DNA of 46,485 bases from an uncultured Acinetobacter sp. GTDB taxonomy: Bacteria > Pseudomonadota > Gammaproteobacteria > Pseudomonadales > Moraxellaceae. A model generated the notes under the pieces. That model did not search any database and was not told where the DNA came from. It saw only the letters and a list, made by a program, of their open reading frames with translations. A program made the translations under genes and the position numbers. Shown here piece by piece: positions 1-10,628 of the stretch (the first letter of the stretch is position 1; every line of letters begins with the position of its first letter). The DNA is taken from NCBI GenBank assembly GCA_947627655.1, contig CANQWW010000004.1:1-46485 (forward strand). Direction: 5' to 3'.

Positions 1-5
1 AATGA

Positions 6-21
6 GTTGCGGTAACGCAAC
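6..21. other. Small perfect inverted repeat GTTGCG-GTAA-CGCAAC
   Basis: Exact 6-bp arms with a 4-nt loop, next to dif; no strong T-tract. Confidence 0.5.
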
Positions 22-49
22 TAAATTAGGGTGCTGTCGTAGAGATGTT

Positions 50-77
50 ATTTAACATAATATACATTATACGAAAT
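50..77 (-). other. dif: XerC/XerD dif recombination site (probable chromosomal dif)
   Basis: Reverse complement reads ATTTCGTATAA-TGTATA-TTATGTTAAAT: 11-bp XerC arm, 6-bp spacer, 11-bp XerD arm. Spacer and XerD arm match the E. coli dif core (TGTATATTATGTTAAAT). Confidence 0.9.
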
Positions 78-193
78 GTCATATTTTAAGTTTTTGATTT
101 AAATGGATTTTATTTGGTAAAATTTTAAAGCTAAAAACTTGCATCTGTGCACCGAACTTGGTTTGTTGCTCTGTAAATTCAATAAATTTTCAT

Positions 194-970
194 TTAAAGC
201 ACCTCAAACTCAATCCTACGATTTTTCTTTCTACCTTCAGCCGTTGTATTATCCGCTACAGGTTTGTTAGAACCCAGGCCTTCGGTATTCAATAAATGTG
301 CGGGAATATTTTTTGCTATTAAATATGTTTTGACTGCCTCTGCGCGCTGCTGACTCAATACAAGATTTTTATTGGCATCACCTGAACTATCCGTATGCCC
401 AATGATACGAACTTTTTTGCCTTCCAGCTTATTTAAAGCCATCACCATCTCATCCAGAATCTGTGTACCTGAAGCTGCTAATATCGCACTACCGGATTCA
501 AACTCAATAATCCGATTCTTTAATGCAGCATCAATAATCTGCTGTTCTGCCTGATTGACGGAAAGCTGTGTATCTAAATGATAATTCGCTGGAGTCAACC
601 CCTTGAATTTCAATGTAGTTTCCTGAATTTTCTCAGGTTTTGATACCCTACCTATCAGCTGAATATCTAAGCCGTTTATTGTTAATTTGCCCTGTTTAAC
701 TTGTTTCAGGTCTTCATTAATCACATTACTGACGGTATTTGACCAACCTGTTGGTGCGGTGACTTGACGGATCTGGATGCGATCTACCACATTTTCCTGA
801 CCATAATTTGCATATAATTTGCTTAATATTTCCTGCTTTGTGTTTTCATTGGGTACAGCACCTTCAATAATGATGGGTTGCGCATAGGCTGAAAAACTTA
901 ACAAAAAACATGGTAATACATTGATTTTAAATATATTTTCTAATTTTAAATATTTGATTTTATTGTTCAT
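194..970 (-). CDS. tagN: T6SS-associated OmpA-family peptidoglycan-binding protein (TagN-like)
   Basis: C-terminal OmpA motif (IIGHTDSSGDANKNLVLSQQRAEAVKTYL...GKKNRRIEFEV); last gene of the minus T6SS arm. Confidence 0.8.
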   Translation of the reverse strand: MNNKIKYLKLENIFKINVLPCFLLSFSAYAQPIIIEGAVPNENTKQEILSKLYANYGQENVVDRIQIRQVTAPTGWSNTVSNVINEDLKQVKQGKLTINGLDIQLIGRVSKPEKIQETTLKFKGLTPANYHLDTQLSVNQAEQQIIDAALKNRIIEFESGSAILAASGTQILDEMVMALNKLEGKKVRIIGHTDSSGDANKNLVLSQQRAEAVKTYLIAKNIPAHLLNTEGLGSNKPVADNTTAEGRKKNRRIEFEVL

Positions 971-971
971 T

Positions 972-1934
972 TTATGCTTCTATAAATGTCTGTTTAAATA
1001 ATTTGATGCCTTGAGTCAGGCTCATCTGGCGTTCACTTAAAGATTGTTCCAACGCTGCTAAACCTGCATTATTTTCTAGATATTGGTCGATCCAGGCTGC
1101 ATTAATCAGTGACACCCAATGCTGACTATCCAGATTTTCGGTAAAAATATCGCTTAAGGCTTGGATATCTGCACCTTTAAAACCAAATAATAAAAGTGGC
1201 TGATCTTTGTGTAATATCCCAATCAACAGCTCGGTATGATGATGCTGTAAAAATTGGCTAATGAGACTGACCCAGAATGCAGCGATTTCATAACAATAAC
1301 TAATATTATGTATTGGTAAAATCAGTAGCTTATTCAAGCGGTTGGTGCCTTTTTGAAGAATTGGTTGCAGCAACAAACCCAATCCAATCAGGCTCTGTGC
1401 CAGTTGATAAGCACTCAGATTCATCAATTTGGCAAAGGAATGAATCGTATGGTGTTCATAAAATACTTGTGCCTCTTCATGGCTGGACACCATAATCTGG
1501 TTACTCAGCTTGCTCAACTTATCCAGTAAAATATCAGTATCACGAATGGAACGTATTACTCGGTTACGCTGATAAAGCTCGACCAAAGCCGATTTATAAC
1601 GTAAAGGTGAATACATCATATTTTCAAACGGCTGTTCATGTTCAATCAGATGACTCAACACCATCGGAAACTGCCGACCTGAGCTGTCTTCACTGGCAAT
1701 TAAATTCGCCACTAAAAACAGCTTCTCCTGTGGATTGGCAATAAAGAAATCCAGAGATGGCAATTGTGTATAGGCCTGCTTAAACTCTACCTTTTGCATG
1801 GCACATTCCAAAGCTTCGGTAATCCATTGATCAATCAGTTGAATCAGCTGGTATTGTCCACGTGATTTGAGAAAATCACCACGTGCTGGACATTTACCAT
1901 AATATAGCGGCGTAGTTTTTAATTCATACATCAC
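972..1934 (-). CDS. tagF: T6SS-associated protein TagF
   Basis: N-terminus [16 protein letters not shown] and GRQFPMV are typical of TagF; follows tssM. Confidence 0.88.
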   Translation of the reverse strand: MMYELKTTPLYYGKCPARGDFLKSRGQYQLIQLIDQWITEALECAMQKVEFKQAYTQLPSLDFFIANPQEKLFLVANLIASEDSSGRQFPMVLSHLIEHEQPFENMMYSPLRYKSALVELYQRNRVIRSIRDTDILLDKLSKLSNQIMVSSHEEAQVFYEHHTIHSFAKLMNLSAYQLAQSLIGLGLLLQPILQKGTNRLNKLLILPIHNISYCYEIAAFWVSLISQFLQHHHTELLIGILHKDQPLLLFGFKGADIQALSDIFTENLDSQHWVSLINAAWIDQYLENNAGLAALEQSLSERQMSLTQGIKLFKQTFIEA

Positions 1935-1973
1935 TACACCTCACCGCATGATCCCGTTTAAATAGGAAATCCG

Positions 1974-4900
1974 TCATGGTGCAGCTACTCCTGTATGGGC
2001 CAGTGCCTCAGCTGGGGCGGCTTGAATCTGATGCTGCTGTGCAGATACGGGTACACTTTGCGCCGCGACGACACGCACCGATTTATTGGAAACGACCTGA
2101 TCCACCAGTTGCAGATTGGCATAGTTTGGTTGTCCACTCATCGAATGGGTATGTTGACCACTGACCAGACGAAAGTTTACTTTGACATAAAGTTCCGGAT
2201 TTTCCGTGCTGTTCCAGAGCATTTCAAAATTATTGCCTTTCTGAGTACGTTGTGCGCGTTCAATTAAACGGTTAATGCCATACTCACCTGGCTCATCAAA
2301 AATGGTATGCGTCTTCCCTTCCAGATCTACCACGGTAATACGTGCGCCTGGAATTGTGCCTGGATTTGGCCAAACAAAATTTACCCATTGCTGTACACCA
2401 TTTTCAAACAGCATACGTTGTCCATCAATATCAAAGGTATAAGCTAAAAGCTGAGGATTTTCTAAAGGATAGAACTGGAAGTTGGACTGATTCGCGGCTG
2501 GGGCCGTAGGCTGCCCCTGATTCAGCTCACCAGTTGCTACACCATGACTCGGTGCTACATAGCTCTGGAAATTCGCCATAAAAGCCGGATTCAAACTGAT
2601 ACCGAGGTCCTGCCAAGTTTTGGAGGTTAAGGTATAACCACGACGAATCACCAATGGATCGAGATGTTCTTTCACAAAGCGTGCAATACTGCCACTTTCA
2701 CCAAAAATCTGGCTAATTTCAGGCGAAGTGGCCTGTAAAGTTGCTTGGCTGCTAAATGGATATTTCTGTGCCAGATTTTGAGTAAATGGCTGATGCGCCT
2801 GCATGATCCAGATTTTATTCATTTCATCTTGCGCCGGAATGATCAAACGCTCAAATGATTGAGTCAATGGCGCAACCAGCAATTTCTGTAGCAATTGTTG
2901 GTCTGAATCTGTAGTCCCCGCTGCCATTTTCTCGATGACAAACTTGTGAGTAGTATTGAAAATCGAGTCCTGTGCATGAATGGTCTGCTTAAGCAAAGCC
3001 ATACTTGCCGGACCAATATCGCCTGAACTCTTTAGGTCATTGAACTGACTACGAATTTTGGCCATAGATTGCATATAGCCATCTAGTAAGGATTGATTTT
3101 GCAGATCGTCACGCTGACGCACCATCTGGTAAAATACCTGAAATTCATGTGCAATCGGGCCATTCGCCAACTGGCGATTGGCTTGCTGTGACTCCTCCCG
3201 ATTGAGCACTTTGCGTTTAAACCAGCCAATAAAGCCTTTTTGTGGCACCGCCAGTTCAGCCTGAACCTGCGGGTTATCCCAACTGGTTTCTTTGGCCGCA
3301 CGCTGGATTAAGCGTCGGATTGGAGAGTTTTCAGGCTCACCCAAAATATCAATCTGCTTGATCTGCTGGTTGAAATCTTCAGCTTTGGCATAATGAACCG
3401 CATTCAGAAACTTACGCCATTCCGCAATATATTCCTGTTTATACAGTTCAGTTAGCTGTCGACGAATTTGTTCAGGACTGCCACTAAAGCTTAAGTCATC
3501 TGATTGTGTGGTATTTAATACCCAGTCTCGACTATCCGTGGAACGGGTTGCTGCCTGCTCAATCGCCTCCTGTACATAATCTTTCCAGGCCTGGTAACTA
3601 TAAACACCTGGCAAGGCATAGCTGCCCAACATGACATTCTGATGGGCTTCACCCAGAATCTGTTTTACCGTAATTGCCGGGAAACGTACCGCAGCTCGCA
3701 TTTTGATTTCGTTATAAACGCGATCACGGGCAGAAACGCCGGTGGTAATCGTTGTTAGGATCTGACGTGTCTGATCAACCAGTACAGCATCAGAATTCAG
3801 CTGAGGGAAACTATTATGTCCTGCCAATGTAATGGCATAGCTCAGAATCTGTTCAGCTTTTTGAATCATTTCTCCGCGCGGCATTTCGCCACGGCTTTGC
3901 TCCAGCCAGCCTCGCCAGAAACGTGTCACCTGATCACTCAAATGGCTAGAATCCATATACTGGCGATTGCTTAACATCAGATAGGTTTTTAGCGCATTAT
4001 AAGCATCTTGAGGATTTTGGTCTGAAGGTTCAGATGCAAGCTGGCGCGCTGGTGTCTGATGATTTATGGTCACCTGGCGATGATTTTCTTTTAGGATAGA
4101 TGCATTGGCTTTAACACGTTGCAGATATTGGCCGATCTGTTGCTGGGTCGGTTGTAGCACGAGTTGTTCAATCCCGTTCAGATATTCGCTTTTCAGAGTT
4201 TCGCGAATCTGATTACCCTGATACAAGCCAAAGCTGTATTTGAGTGGCCGATCTCTATCAAACTGATCCAGCTGCTGCAAATGACCCTGTAGAATCAGTA
4301 AGGCATCCAGCTGATGACTGAGTGAGCGGTTGGATTGTGCCTGCATCTGTACCACTTTATTTAGGTCAGCCTGAACTTCAGCAATCAGCTGCTGGTTATT
4401 ACGATAGGACCATAGCCATAAACTCAGCAAGATGGATACGCCAAGAATCGCAACCATAAAAGCCATAAACCGCTGACGTTTCTTTGTCGGGTTAATATGC
4501 TGACGGACCAGATGTTTATCTTTTAGAATCACGTTAGAAAATAGCCCTTTCAGGAAGTAACCATGATTCTGGGAAACCGATTGTTTCGGTAATCCGATTG
4601 CACTGTCATGACTACGAATCAGATGGAAATCATCCGCGATCTGTTCCGTCATCGGACTTTCAATCACGCCGTCCTGCAAAGCACTGCTAAAGTAAAATCC
4701 ACGGAAAACGGGCTTAAACTGGTAGGGATTTTCCTGGAATAATGTCGAAATAAAAGTCTTGAGAACCGGTTTCAGGCTTTTAAATTCCAGTGGAAATGTC
4801 ATGACACTTGGAGAAATATGCTGTGAATGGCGACGGCTCAGATGTGTGGTACTGACACTTTTCAGCCCATCGTACAAAATGTTGTAATGCTTCTCGAAGA

Positions 4901-5810
4901 GTTCTACTGCCTGCTCGCTAGAATTAGCGGCATACGGTAATGTAGCACCCCACACCTGATCGAATTCCTGCGCATCATAACAGTCAAAGAATTCGGTAAA
5001 TCCTGCAATCAGGTCCATTTTGGAAAAGACCAGATATACCGGAGCAAAGACTTCCAGACGTTCGGTCAGATCCTGAATACGCGCACGCAGATTTTTGGCC
5101 AGATGAATAGATTTTTCCGGACTTTGGCTGACCAGTTCGGCAATACTGACAATAACAATCAAGCCATTCACTGGCGCTTTTGAACGATGCTTCTTGAGAA
5201 TATTTAAAAAACTGAGCCATTCCGAATGGTCTTCGGCATAGACTGAATAGCGCCCTGCTGTATCCAGCAGCACGCCTTCCGTTGAAAAAAACCAGTCACA
5301 GTTACGGGTACCACTTAAACCTGAAGAGACCATTTTCTGGTGATGTTCCTCAAATGGAAAACGCAAGCCAGACTGGTAAATCGCTGAACTTTTTCCGGCC
5401 GCCGGGTTCCCAATCACCATATACCAAGGCAATTCATACAGCGCGGCATTGCCTTTACGATCTCCAAGCCTGGACTTACGAATCAGCTGAATCGACTCTT
5501 TCATCTGCTGCTGAATCAGCTGTAGTTCGTCCTTATTCTTATGTCTGTGCTGTTCAGCTTCAGTGGTACTGGCAATTGCCTCAGAAAGCTGCTCACCTTT
5601 TTGAGCATGGTGATAATGCTGAATCAGTGCATAAATCCCCCAAACCAACAGTATAAGGCTATATACAGTCACCAAAATCCAGAACACGCGGTCGGACACT
5701 GTATTTTTCATGGAAATAATCACCACAAAAAATGAGAGTGCCATAATCGCTTTTGGATTGGTGACATACTGCCAGACATATCCCAAGATCGTATAAAATA
5801 ATGTATTCAC
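1974..5810 (-). CDS. tssM: T6SS inner-membrane protein TssM (IcmF)
   Basis: 1278 aa; Walker A-like GNPAAGKSSAIYQSG; N-terminal TM helices; IcmF-like C-terminus. Confidence 0.96.
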   Translation of the reverse strand: MNTLFYTILGYVWQYVTNPKAIMALSFFVVIISMKNTVSDRVFWILVTVYSLILLVWGIYALIQHYHHAQKGEQLSEAIASTTEAEQHRHKNKDELQLIQQQMKESIQLIRKSRLGDRKGNAALYELPWYMVIGNPAAGKSSAIYQSGLRFPFEEHHQKMVSSGLSGTRNCDWFFSTEGVLLDTAGRYSVYAEDHSEWLSFLNILKKHRSKAPVNGLIVIVSIAELVSQSPEKSIHLAKNLRARIQDLTERLEVFAPVYLVFSKMDLIAGFTEFFDCYDAQEFDQVWGATLPYAANSSEQAVELFEKHYNILYDGLKSVSTTHLSRRHSQHISPSVMTFPLEFKSLKPVLKTFISTLFQENPYQFKPVFRGFYFSSALQDGVIESPMTEQIADDFHLIRSHDSAIGLPKQSVSQNHGYFLKGLFSNVILKDKHLVRQHINPTKKRQRFMAFMVAILGVSILLSLWLWSYRNNQQLIAEVQADLNKVVQMQAQSNRSLSHQLDALLILQGHLQQLDQFDRDRPLKYSFGLYQGNQIRETLKSEYLNGIEQLVLQPTQQQIGQYLQRVKANASILKENHRQVTINHQTPARQLASEPSDQNPQDAYNALKTYLMLSNRQYMDSSHLSDQVTRFWRGWLEQSRGEMPRGEMIQKAEQILSYAITLAGHNSFPQLNSDAVLVDQTRQILTTITTGVSARDRVYNEIKMRAAVRFPAITVKQILGEAHQNVMLGSYALPGVYSYQAWKDYVQEAIEQAATRSTDSRDWVLNTTQSDDLSFSGSPEQIRRQLTELYKQEYIAEWRKFLNAVHYAKAEDFNQQIKQIDILGEPENSPIRRLIQRAAKETSWDNPQVQAELAVPQKGFIGWFKRKVLNREESQQANRQLANGPIAHEFQVFYQMVRQRDDLQNQSLLDGYMQSMAKIRSQFNDLKSSGDIGPASMALLKQTIHAQDSIFNTTHKFVIEKMAAGTTDSDQQLLQKLLVAPLTQSFERLIIPAQDEMNKIWIMQAHQPFTQNLAQKYPFSSQATLQATSPEISQIFGESGSIARFVKEHLDPLVIRRGYTLTSKTWQDLGISLNPAFMANFQSYVAPSHGVATGELNQGQPTAPAANQSNFQFYPLENPQLLAYTFDIDGQRMLFENGVQQWVNFVWPNPGTIPGARITVVDLEGKTHTIFDEPGEYGINRLIERAQRTQKGNNFEMLWNSTENPELYVKVNFRLVSGQHTHSMSGQPNYANLQLVDQVVSNKSVRVVAAQSVPVSAQQHQIQAAPAEALAHTGVAAP

Positions 5811-5858
5811 TGTAATCTCTTATATTTCTTCGTTTTCTTTTAATTTATTTAAAACTTT

Positions 5859-7289
5859 TCAAGCTGCGTCTGGTTCCAGTTCCTCAAGCCTATGTGCAGG
5901 TGCATAGATAAAAAATAGCTGAGGATGTTGCCCCGAGTATCCAAATGTAATGACATCTTCATTCATGTGTATACACATAAATATTCCAAACAATGCTTTT
6001 AGCTCTTCTGCACTGCCTAGATAAGCATGGCAATATAGACCATGATGCATTTCGATCCCTACTGGATCGAGATATTGCCGCATATTTTTGACTGTACTGA
6101 TCTGAAGCGGATCATCCAGCAACAGCACAAATGATGCTTCCTGCTGCAACTGGTCGGCAAAGCAGCTATGTTTTTTCTGTAAATATTCAGTAATATTTTT
6201 GACATGTTTTAGTGTTGTGAAGTGTCTTATTTCGATTAGATTTTCCATGATGAGCTGTGCTGAAGATAGACATAAGCTTGCTGCATATTCTCCCGGCAGA
6301 TAGCGTTCCGACTGCCAGAACTGTTCTTCCAGCCATTCCTGATCTATGTCGGAGTGCGCTGTAATCACCAGACTGACCTGTTCATTCTGGTGCTGTATAT
6401 CATTGAGCAGGCTCATCCAGAGTGGATAGGCATTGCTATGCTCCACATAATGGAACTCGACATGAATCTGGCTCTGCACAATTTCATATTGTTGTTCTAA
6501 CTGTTCAATCAATTCCTGTTGCCCTTCATCTGGCCAGAGATGAATCAATGTCGCCGGCAGTAGAATATGCAAATTGAGTTTATTGAGCCGTGCAACCTGT
6601 TCGATTGGATGCTCTGTTTCATTTTCTTCTTTAATCTGTTCATTGATCCAGCCTGGATGCATACGATATTCATAGGCGGTTTCAGCATCATAAAATAGTG
6701 CCGATTTGCGCAAATGGGCTGCAATCTGATGGAGACTTTCACTATGTTGTTGCAGTTGTTGCTGAATGAGTGCTTCAATCCGTTGCACCCGCATACTGTG
6801 CAAAACTTCATCCTCTTCTGGTTCAGGTAACCAGTCATCCAGGTTTTTAATTCGATAAGATAAAATTGGCAATCCATACTGATTGAGCAATGTTTCATCC
6901 AGCTCTGGGCTTTTGAAGGCTTGCATCGCTTCAATAATTTCCTGATTTTCACCAAAACTATGAATGGCTGCAGCCGAATAAACTTTTAGAATCAGTTCTT
7001 CGACCGGTTTGTCCTGATTCTTTTCCGATTCATTGTTCTGCTGGAGACGCTTTTCTTCATTTTCCGCTGCTGCTAACTTTTGGGTTTTACCTGCCTGATA
7101 AGCTTTCAGCGATTTATAAATCAACCAAGGTGAAAGTAATAACAGGGCTGCACAGATCGGTAGAATAATGAAGAATTGCAGCATATCCGCACCGGTCGGA
7201 TCGTATTGCACATCACGCCAGTAGTAGATGACCAGACCGCTTATCATCAGGATCAACGCCAGAATGGTAGAAACAATAATCTTGATCAT
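5859..7289 (-). CDS. asaB: T6SS-associated membrane protein AsaB-like
   Basis: Two N-terminal TM segments; lies between tssG and tssM as in Acinetobacter T6SS loci. Confidence 0.7.
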   Translation of the reverse strand: MIKIIVSTILALILMISGLVIYYWRDVQYDPTGADMLQFFIILPICAALLLLSPWLIYKSLKAYQAGKTQKLAAAENEEKRLQQNNESEKNQDKPVEELILKVYSAAAIHSFGENQEIIEAMQAFKSPELDETLLNQYGLPILSYRIKNLDDWLPEPEEDEVLHSMRVQRIEALIQQQLQQHSESLHQIAAHLRKSALFYDAETAYEYRMHPGWINEQIKEENETEHPIEQVARLNKLNLHILLPATLIHLWPDEGQQELIEQLEQQYEIVQSQIHVEFHYVEHSNAYPLWMSLLNDIQHQNEQVSLVITAHSDIDQEWLEEQFWQSERYLPGEYAASLCLSSAQLIMENLIEIRHFTTLKHVKNITEYLQKKHSCFADQLQQEASFVLLLDDPLQISTVKNMRQYLDPVGIEMHHGLYCHAYLGSAEELKALFGIFMCIHMNEDVITFGYSGQHPQLFFIYAPAHRLEELEPDAA

Positions 7290-8278
7290 GCTACATTTCC
7301 CATCAGGCTATAGCAGGTTTCCTGATTGTCCTCAGTCGCTTGTAGCATTAAGAAAGCCCCCTGTCCTAATCCTGCAGTTTCAGTACCGAGCCGGATTGGA
7401 TGAATGTCTGCTTTAGTTAAAATCAGCCGGAGATCGATCATCAAAGTTGGACTGCACCAAGTGGAAATCACCTGTTTGAGCTTTTCACTATGTTTTTGTT
7501 GGGGTAGAAAATTCAGATAGTCCTGACGATTTAAAGGTCCAATCACAATTTCAACTTTTTCATCAATCTGGGTCAGGAGCTCTCCACAAAAGGTATTCAC
7601 TCCTAATAAAGCTGGATTTGACCCACCCAAGGACGCTTTTTGTGCATCTTCTAACGTAAACTGTTCGGGTAAATATTCTTTAATCTGGATCTGATGTTTG
7701 AATATGCAACCCAGCATCGTTTTGAGTACATAGGCACTATTATTCTGGCCCTGCATTAAACCTGAAAATTCAGCAAAATAATCATCTAGATGCTGCTGAT
7801 GATGCTGTTCACGTACATAGCCATTCAGCGCATGTAAAATCTCAAGATACTGGTTGTCCTGTTCAATTTCATAACGCACCGGCAAATGATAGTTAATGCA
7901 GGCCTCAATATATTTTGCCGTCAATGTATGGTTAAACAGCCCGAGAAAGTGCAGCGTTTCCTCACGTTGCTGACGCGGACTTTGCTTGATGCGATAGGTA
8001 TAGGTATAAGGCAATACCCCCTGTGTCCCGGTCAAACCAATCATCGGGCTGGTGAGCTGGATTTTCTGATCGGTCCAGGCCAGATACTCAATTTCGGATT
8101 TTGGAAAATCCAGTTTCAATGAGCTGCTAAAATTAAAACTTTTGCTCCAGTCCTGTACATGTTTCTGCTCTGGATCATGACGCAACAAACGTGTTGCCTG
8201 CACCAGTTCAAATCGGGAGGGCTGCTGATACAGCAAATCAACTACAGAAGCCTTTTTCCACCAACGTTCTGCACGCAT
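7286..8278 (-). CDS. tssG: T6SS baseplate protein TssG
   Basis: TssG-like N-terminus (PSRFELVQATRLLRHD); overlaps tssF by 37 bp. Confidence 0.93.
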   Translation of the reverse strand: MRAERWWKKASVVDLLYQQPSRFELVQATRLLRHDPEQKHVQDWSKSFNFSSSLKLDFPKSEIEYLAWTDQKIQLTSPMIGLTGTQGVLPYTYTYRIKQSPRQQREETLHFLGLFNHTLTAKYIEACINYHLPVRYEIEQDNQYLEILHALNGYVREQHHQQHLDDYFAEFSGLMQGQNNSAYVLKTMLGCIFKHQIQIKEYLPEQFTLEDAQKASLGGSNPALLGVNTFCGELLTQIDEKVEIVIGPLNRQDYLNFLPQQKHSEKLKQVISTWCSPTLMIDLRLILTKADIHPIRLGTETAGLGQGAFLMLQATEDNQETCYSLMGNVA

Positions 8279-10056
8279 TGGTATACCTCCTGTTCTGTTC
8301 GCGTATCAATCACAATCATTTCCACATAACTGTTCATTTGTACTTTCAGGTTAAAAATATGATTCAGCAGCTGGGAAAATATATACAGACTCGTGCCTCT
8401 GAACGCCTCACGATCAATCTTGACCTGTGCCCGGACCCCCCGGACAAATAGCGGTAAGGGTTTGTGGTCCAGTAATTTTTGACTTAAAGAAAAATCAATC
8501 GATTGCATCGCCTCAATTATGAGCTGGTTTTCTTTGGAGCCTGGCAAGTTATACAGTTCCAGTAATTCCTTGAGATGAGTGACGGCATCTCCTTTCATGA
8601 AGGACAGATTATTCAGTGAAAGATGCGAAATGATGCGCCACTGTTCTTTCTGGCTTTGCTTAAATAAATAAGGCAAAGATGGCCGCTTTAATAACACTCC
8701 TCGTCGTGCCAGCTGACTGTCATTTAAAGTCAGTATATTGTGATCTTTGTTATAGCTTTCATAAGGCAGATCACGGTTACAACACAACAGTTGAGTGCTG
8801 ATAAAATCAGATGAAATCTGCTGCGGTTTCAGTGCTCTAGACACTAATGAAAATTTCAGATCATTTTTCTGTGTGCCAGCCGTATCTGGCTGTAAATGAT
8901 AGTAAAATTGTGCACCTTCATGCCGATAATGACTCATGGCAAAGAAAGGTAATACCGGATAGATGACCTGTTCCTGATCACTTTTTTCACGAATCAAGTC
9001 CATCTTAGAGATAGCATATACTTGATAATATTCAGGATGATGTACATCTGCAATCAGAGGATATTCCAGCCGCTGATGATTGATTTTTTGCGGTTCTGCC
9101 TGTTTCTCAAATAAATTAACCACTGGTGTGGCAAACAGTTTGAAATTGGCTAAATCCAGTTCTGAATAATTGCGAATGGCGGCCTGATCATTCAGGTTCA
9201 TTTTAAAGTGAATCTGCAACTCAAAATTGGAGCTATCCAACTCTGCCTGATGAAGAAAACCCAGATTCAGGTTCAGGAAGTTAAACTTTTCCGGAAAGCA
9301 GAAGTATTCCATTAACAACCGGTATGCCTGATGTGTATGCTGATCGACTGGTAGTACACTCTCCTCTTCGCTGAAACCCATCAACTCAAAAGGCTGCGCA
9401 ATCTTGATGTCATGGCCATTCACTTGAATTGTAAATTGAGTTTCAGGCTGAAAAATCTGGTCTAAAACCTGTAAAGGAAAGCTGGAAATCGCGTCCAGAT
9501 AAATCGGCAGCTGGTGCTGTTGTAATAATTTCAGCTGATGATTGAAGATTTCAAAACCCAAAACCAGTGTAGCATTCCGATTCAAATGAATATGAGCCGA
9601 AGGATGGGTCTTAAAATTAACCGATTTGAGTGCTATGGGCAGTAAGCTAACATTCCGCACAGTCCGATATTCACATTGCACCCCGCGGACACTTTTCGAC
9701 TTTAAAGACGTATACTGAGGAATCGAATGTGCATTACTTAGCTGTTTGATTTTATTAATATCTTCAAAGCTAACAATCGAACAGGCTGGAAACGGTTTTA
9801 AATACTGTGGAAACATCACCTCGAAAATAGAACGGGTAAAGGTTTCATAGCTGTCATCCAGCTTTTTATCAATCCGTGCCGAGATGAGTGAAAATGCCTG
9901 AATCAGACGCTCAATATGCGGATCATCAATCTGCTCCTGATTCAAAGACAGCCGCTGAGCAATTTTGGGATATTTACTGGAAAATTCACGGGACTGCTGG
10001 CTAAATTCCTGCAGCTGCTTTTCATAATAAGGTAATAACTCTTCAATCGCGCTCAT
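8242..10056 (-). CDS. tssF: T6SS baseplate protein TssF
   Basis: N-terminus LLPYYEKQLQEFSQQSREFSSKYPKIAQRL...DPHIERLIQAFSLISARI is typical of TssF. Confidence 0.96.
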   Translation of the reverse strand: MSAIEELLPYYEKQLQEFSQQSREFSSKYPKIAQRLSLNQEQIDDPHIERLIQAFSLISARIDKKLDDSYETFTRSIFEVMFPQYLKPFPACSIVSFEDINKIKQLSNAHSIPQYTSLKSKSVRGVQCEYRTVRNVSLLPIALKSVNFKTHPSAHIHLNRNATLVLGFEIFNHQLKLLQQHQLPIYLDAISSFPLQVLDQIFQPETQFTIQVNGHDIKIAQPFELMGFSEEESVLPVDQHTHQAYRLLMEYFCFPEKFNFLNLNLGFLHQAELDSSNFELQIHFKMNLNDQAAIRNYSELDLANFKLFATPVVNLFEKQAEPQKINHQRLEYPLIADVHHPEYYQVYAISKMDLIREKSDQEQVIYPVLPFFAMSHYRHEGAQFYYHLQPDTAGTQKNDLKFSLVSRALKPQQISSDFISTQLLCCNRDLPYESYNKDHNILTLNDSQLARRGVLLKRPSLPYLFKQSQKEQWRIISHLSLNNLSFMKGDAVTHLKELLELYNLPGSKENQLIIEAMQSIDFSLSQKLLDHKPLPLFVRGVRAQVKIDREAFRGTSLYIFSQLLNHIFNLKVQMNSYVEMIVIDTRTEQEVYQCVQNVGGKRLL

Positions 10057-10077
10057 TCTAATTATAATCTTGTCTAA

Positions 10078-10566
10078 TTATGGTCTTGGCAAAATAAGGT
10101 ATTGTTGGGTGGTCGGCTTGAGTAAAGCATCAAAAACTACCGGCTCATATAAAGGATGGATATTCAAATAAGCCTGGATGCTCAAGTAAAGACTCCCCAT
10201 ATTGTTTTCATCCAGCAGCATTTCTACCCGGACATGCTTTAGTCTCGGTTCATGCGCTGAAATAGATGCTTCAATAGAACGACAAATTTTGTCGCGATCC
10301 ATCGGGTTTGCTGTTGATAATCCAACAAAATCCAGAATACCAAACTGCAAGATGGACTGCTTGACCAAAGCATAATCATCAATCATGTGATCCAGCTTGG
10401 CCATACGACTATTGAGCAGGTCTTCCAGATCTGCTGCGACTGCTTCTCGCAGTTGCTGAATTGACATGCCCTGTGTAATGGCTTCATCTGGTGGCAGTAG
10501 CCGGTCAAATAAGGTGGACCGGAATCCATAAGGATAAAGCTGATCCAGATTCATGTTCCCCATCAT
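10078..10566 (-). CDS. tssE: T6SS baseplate protein TssE (gp25-like)
   Basis: Size, RSTLFDRLLPP near the N-terminus and position downstream of hcp. Confidence 0.9.
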   Translation of the reverse strand: MMGNMNLDQLYPYGFRSTLFDRLLPPDEAITQGMSIQQLREAVAADLEDLLNSRMAKLDHMIDDYALVKQSILQFGILDFVGLSTANPMDRDKICRSIEASISAHEPRLKHVRVEMLLDENNMGSLYLSIQAYLNIHPLYEPVVFDALLKPTTQQYLILPRP

Positions 10567-10581
10567 CCATTTGGAATAGTG

Positions 10582-10617
10582 AAAAAGTAGCTAGAGGCTT
10601 GTAGCTACAAGCCTCTA
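10582..10617 (-). terminator. Intercistronic hairpin plus T-tract between hcp and tssE
   Basis: Perfect 26-bp palindrome TAGAGGCTTGTAGCTACAAGCCTCTA (10592-10617). On the minus strand it is followed by CTAC then TTTTT (10586-10582). Confidence 0.75.
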
Positions 10618-10628
10618 AACTCACAAAA

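Noticed and set aside
5282-5656. + strand 124-aa ORF inside tssM
   Set aside because: Antisense to the well-supported tssM; codon pattern follows the minus-strand gene.
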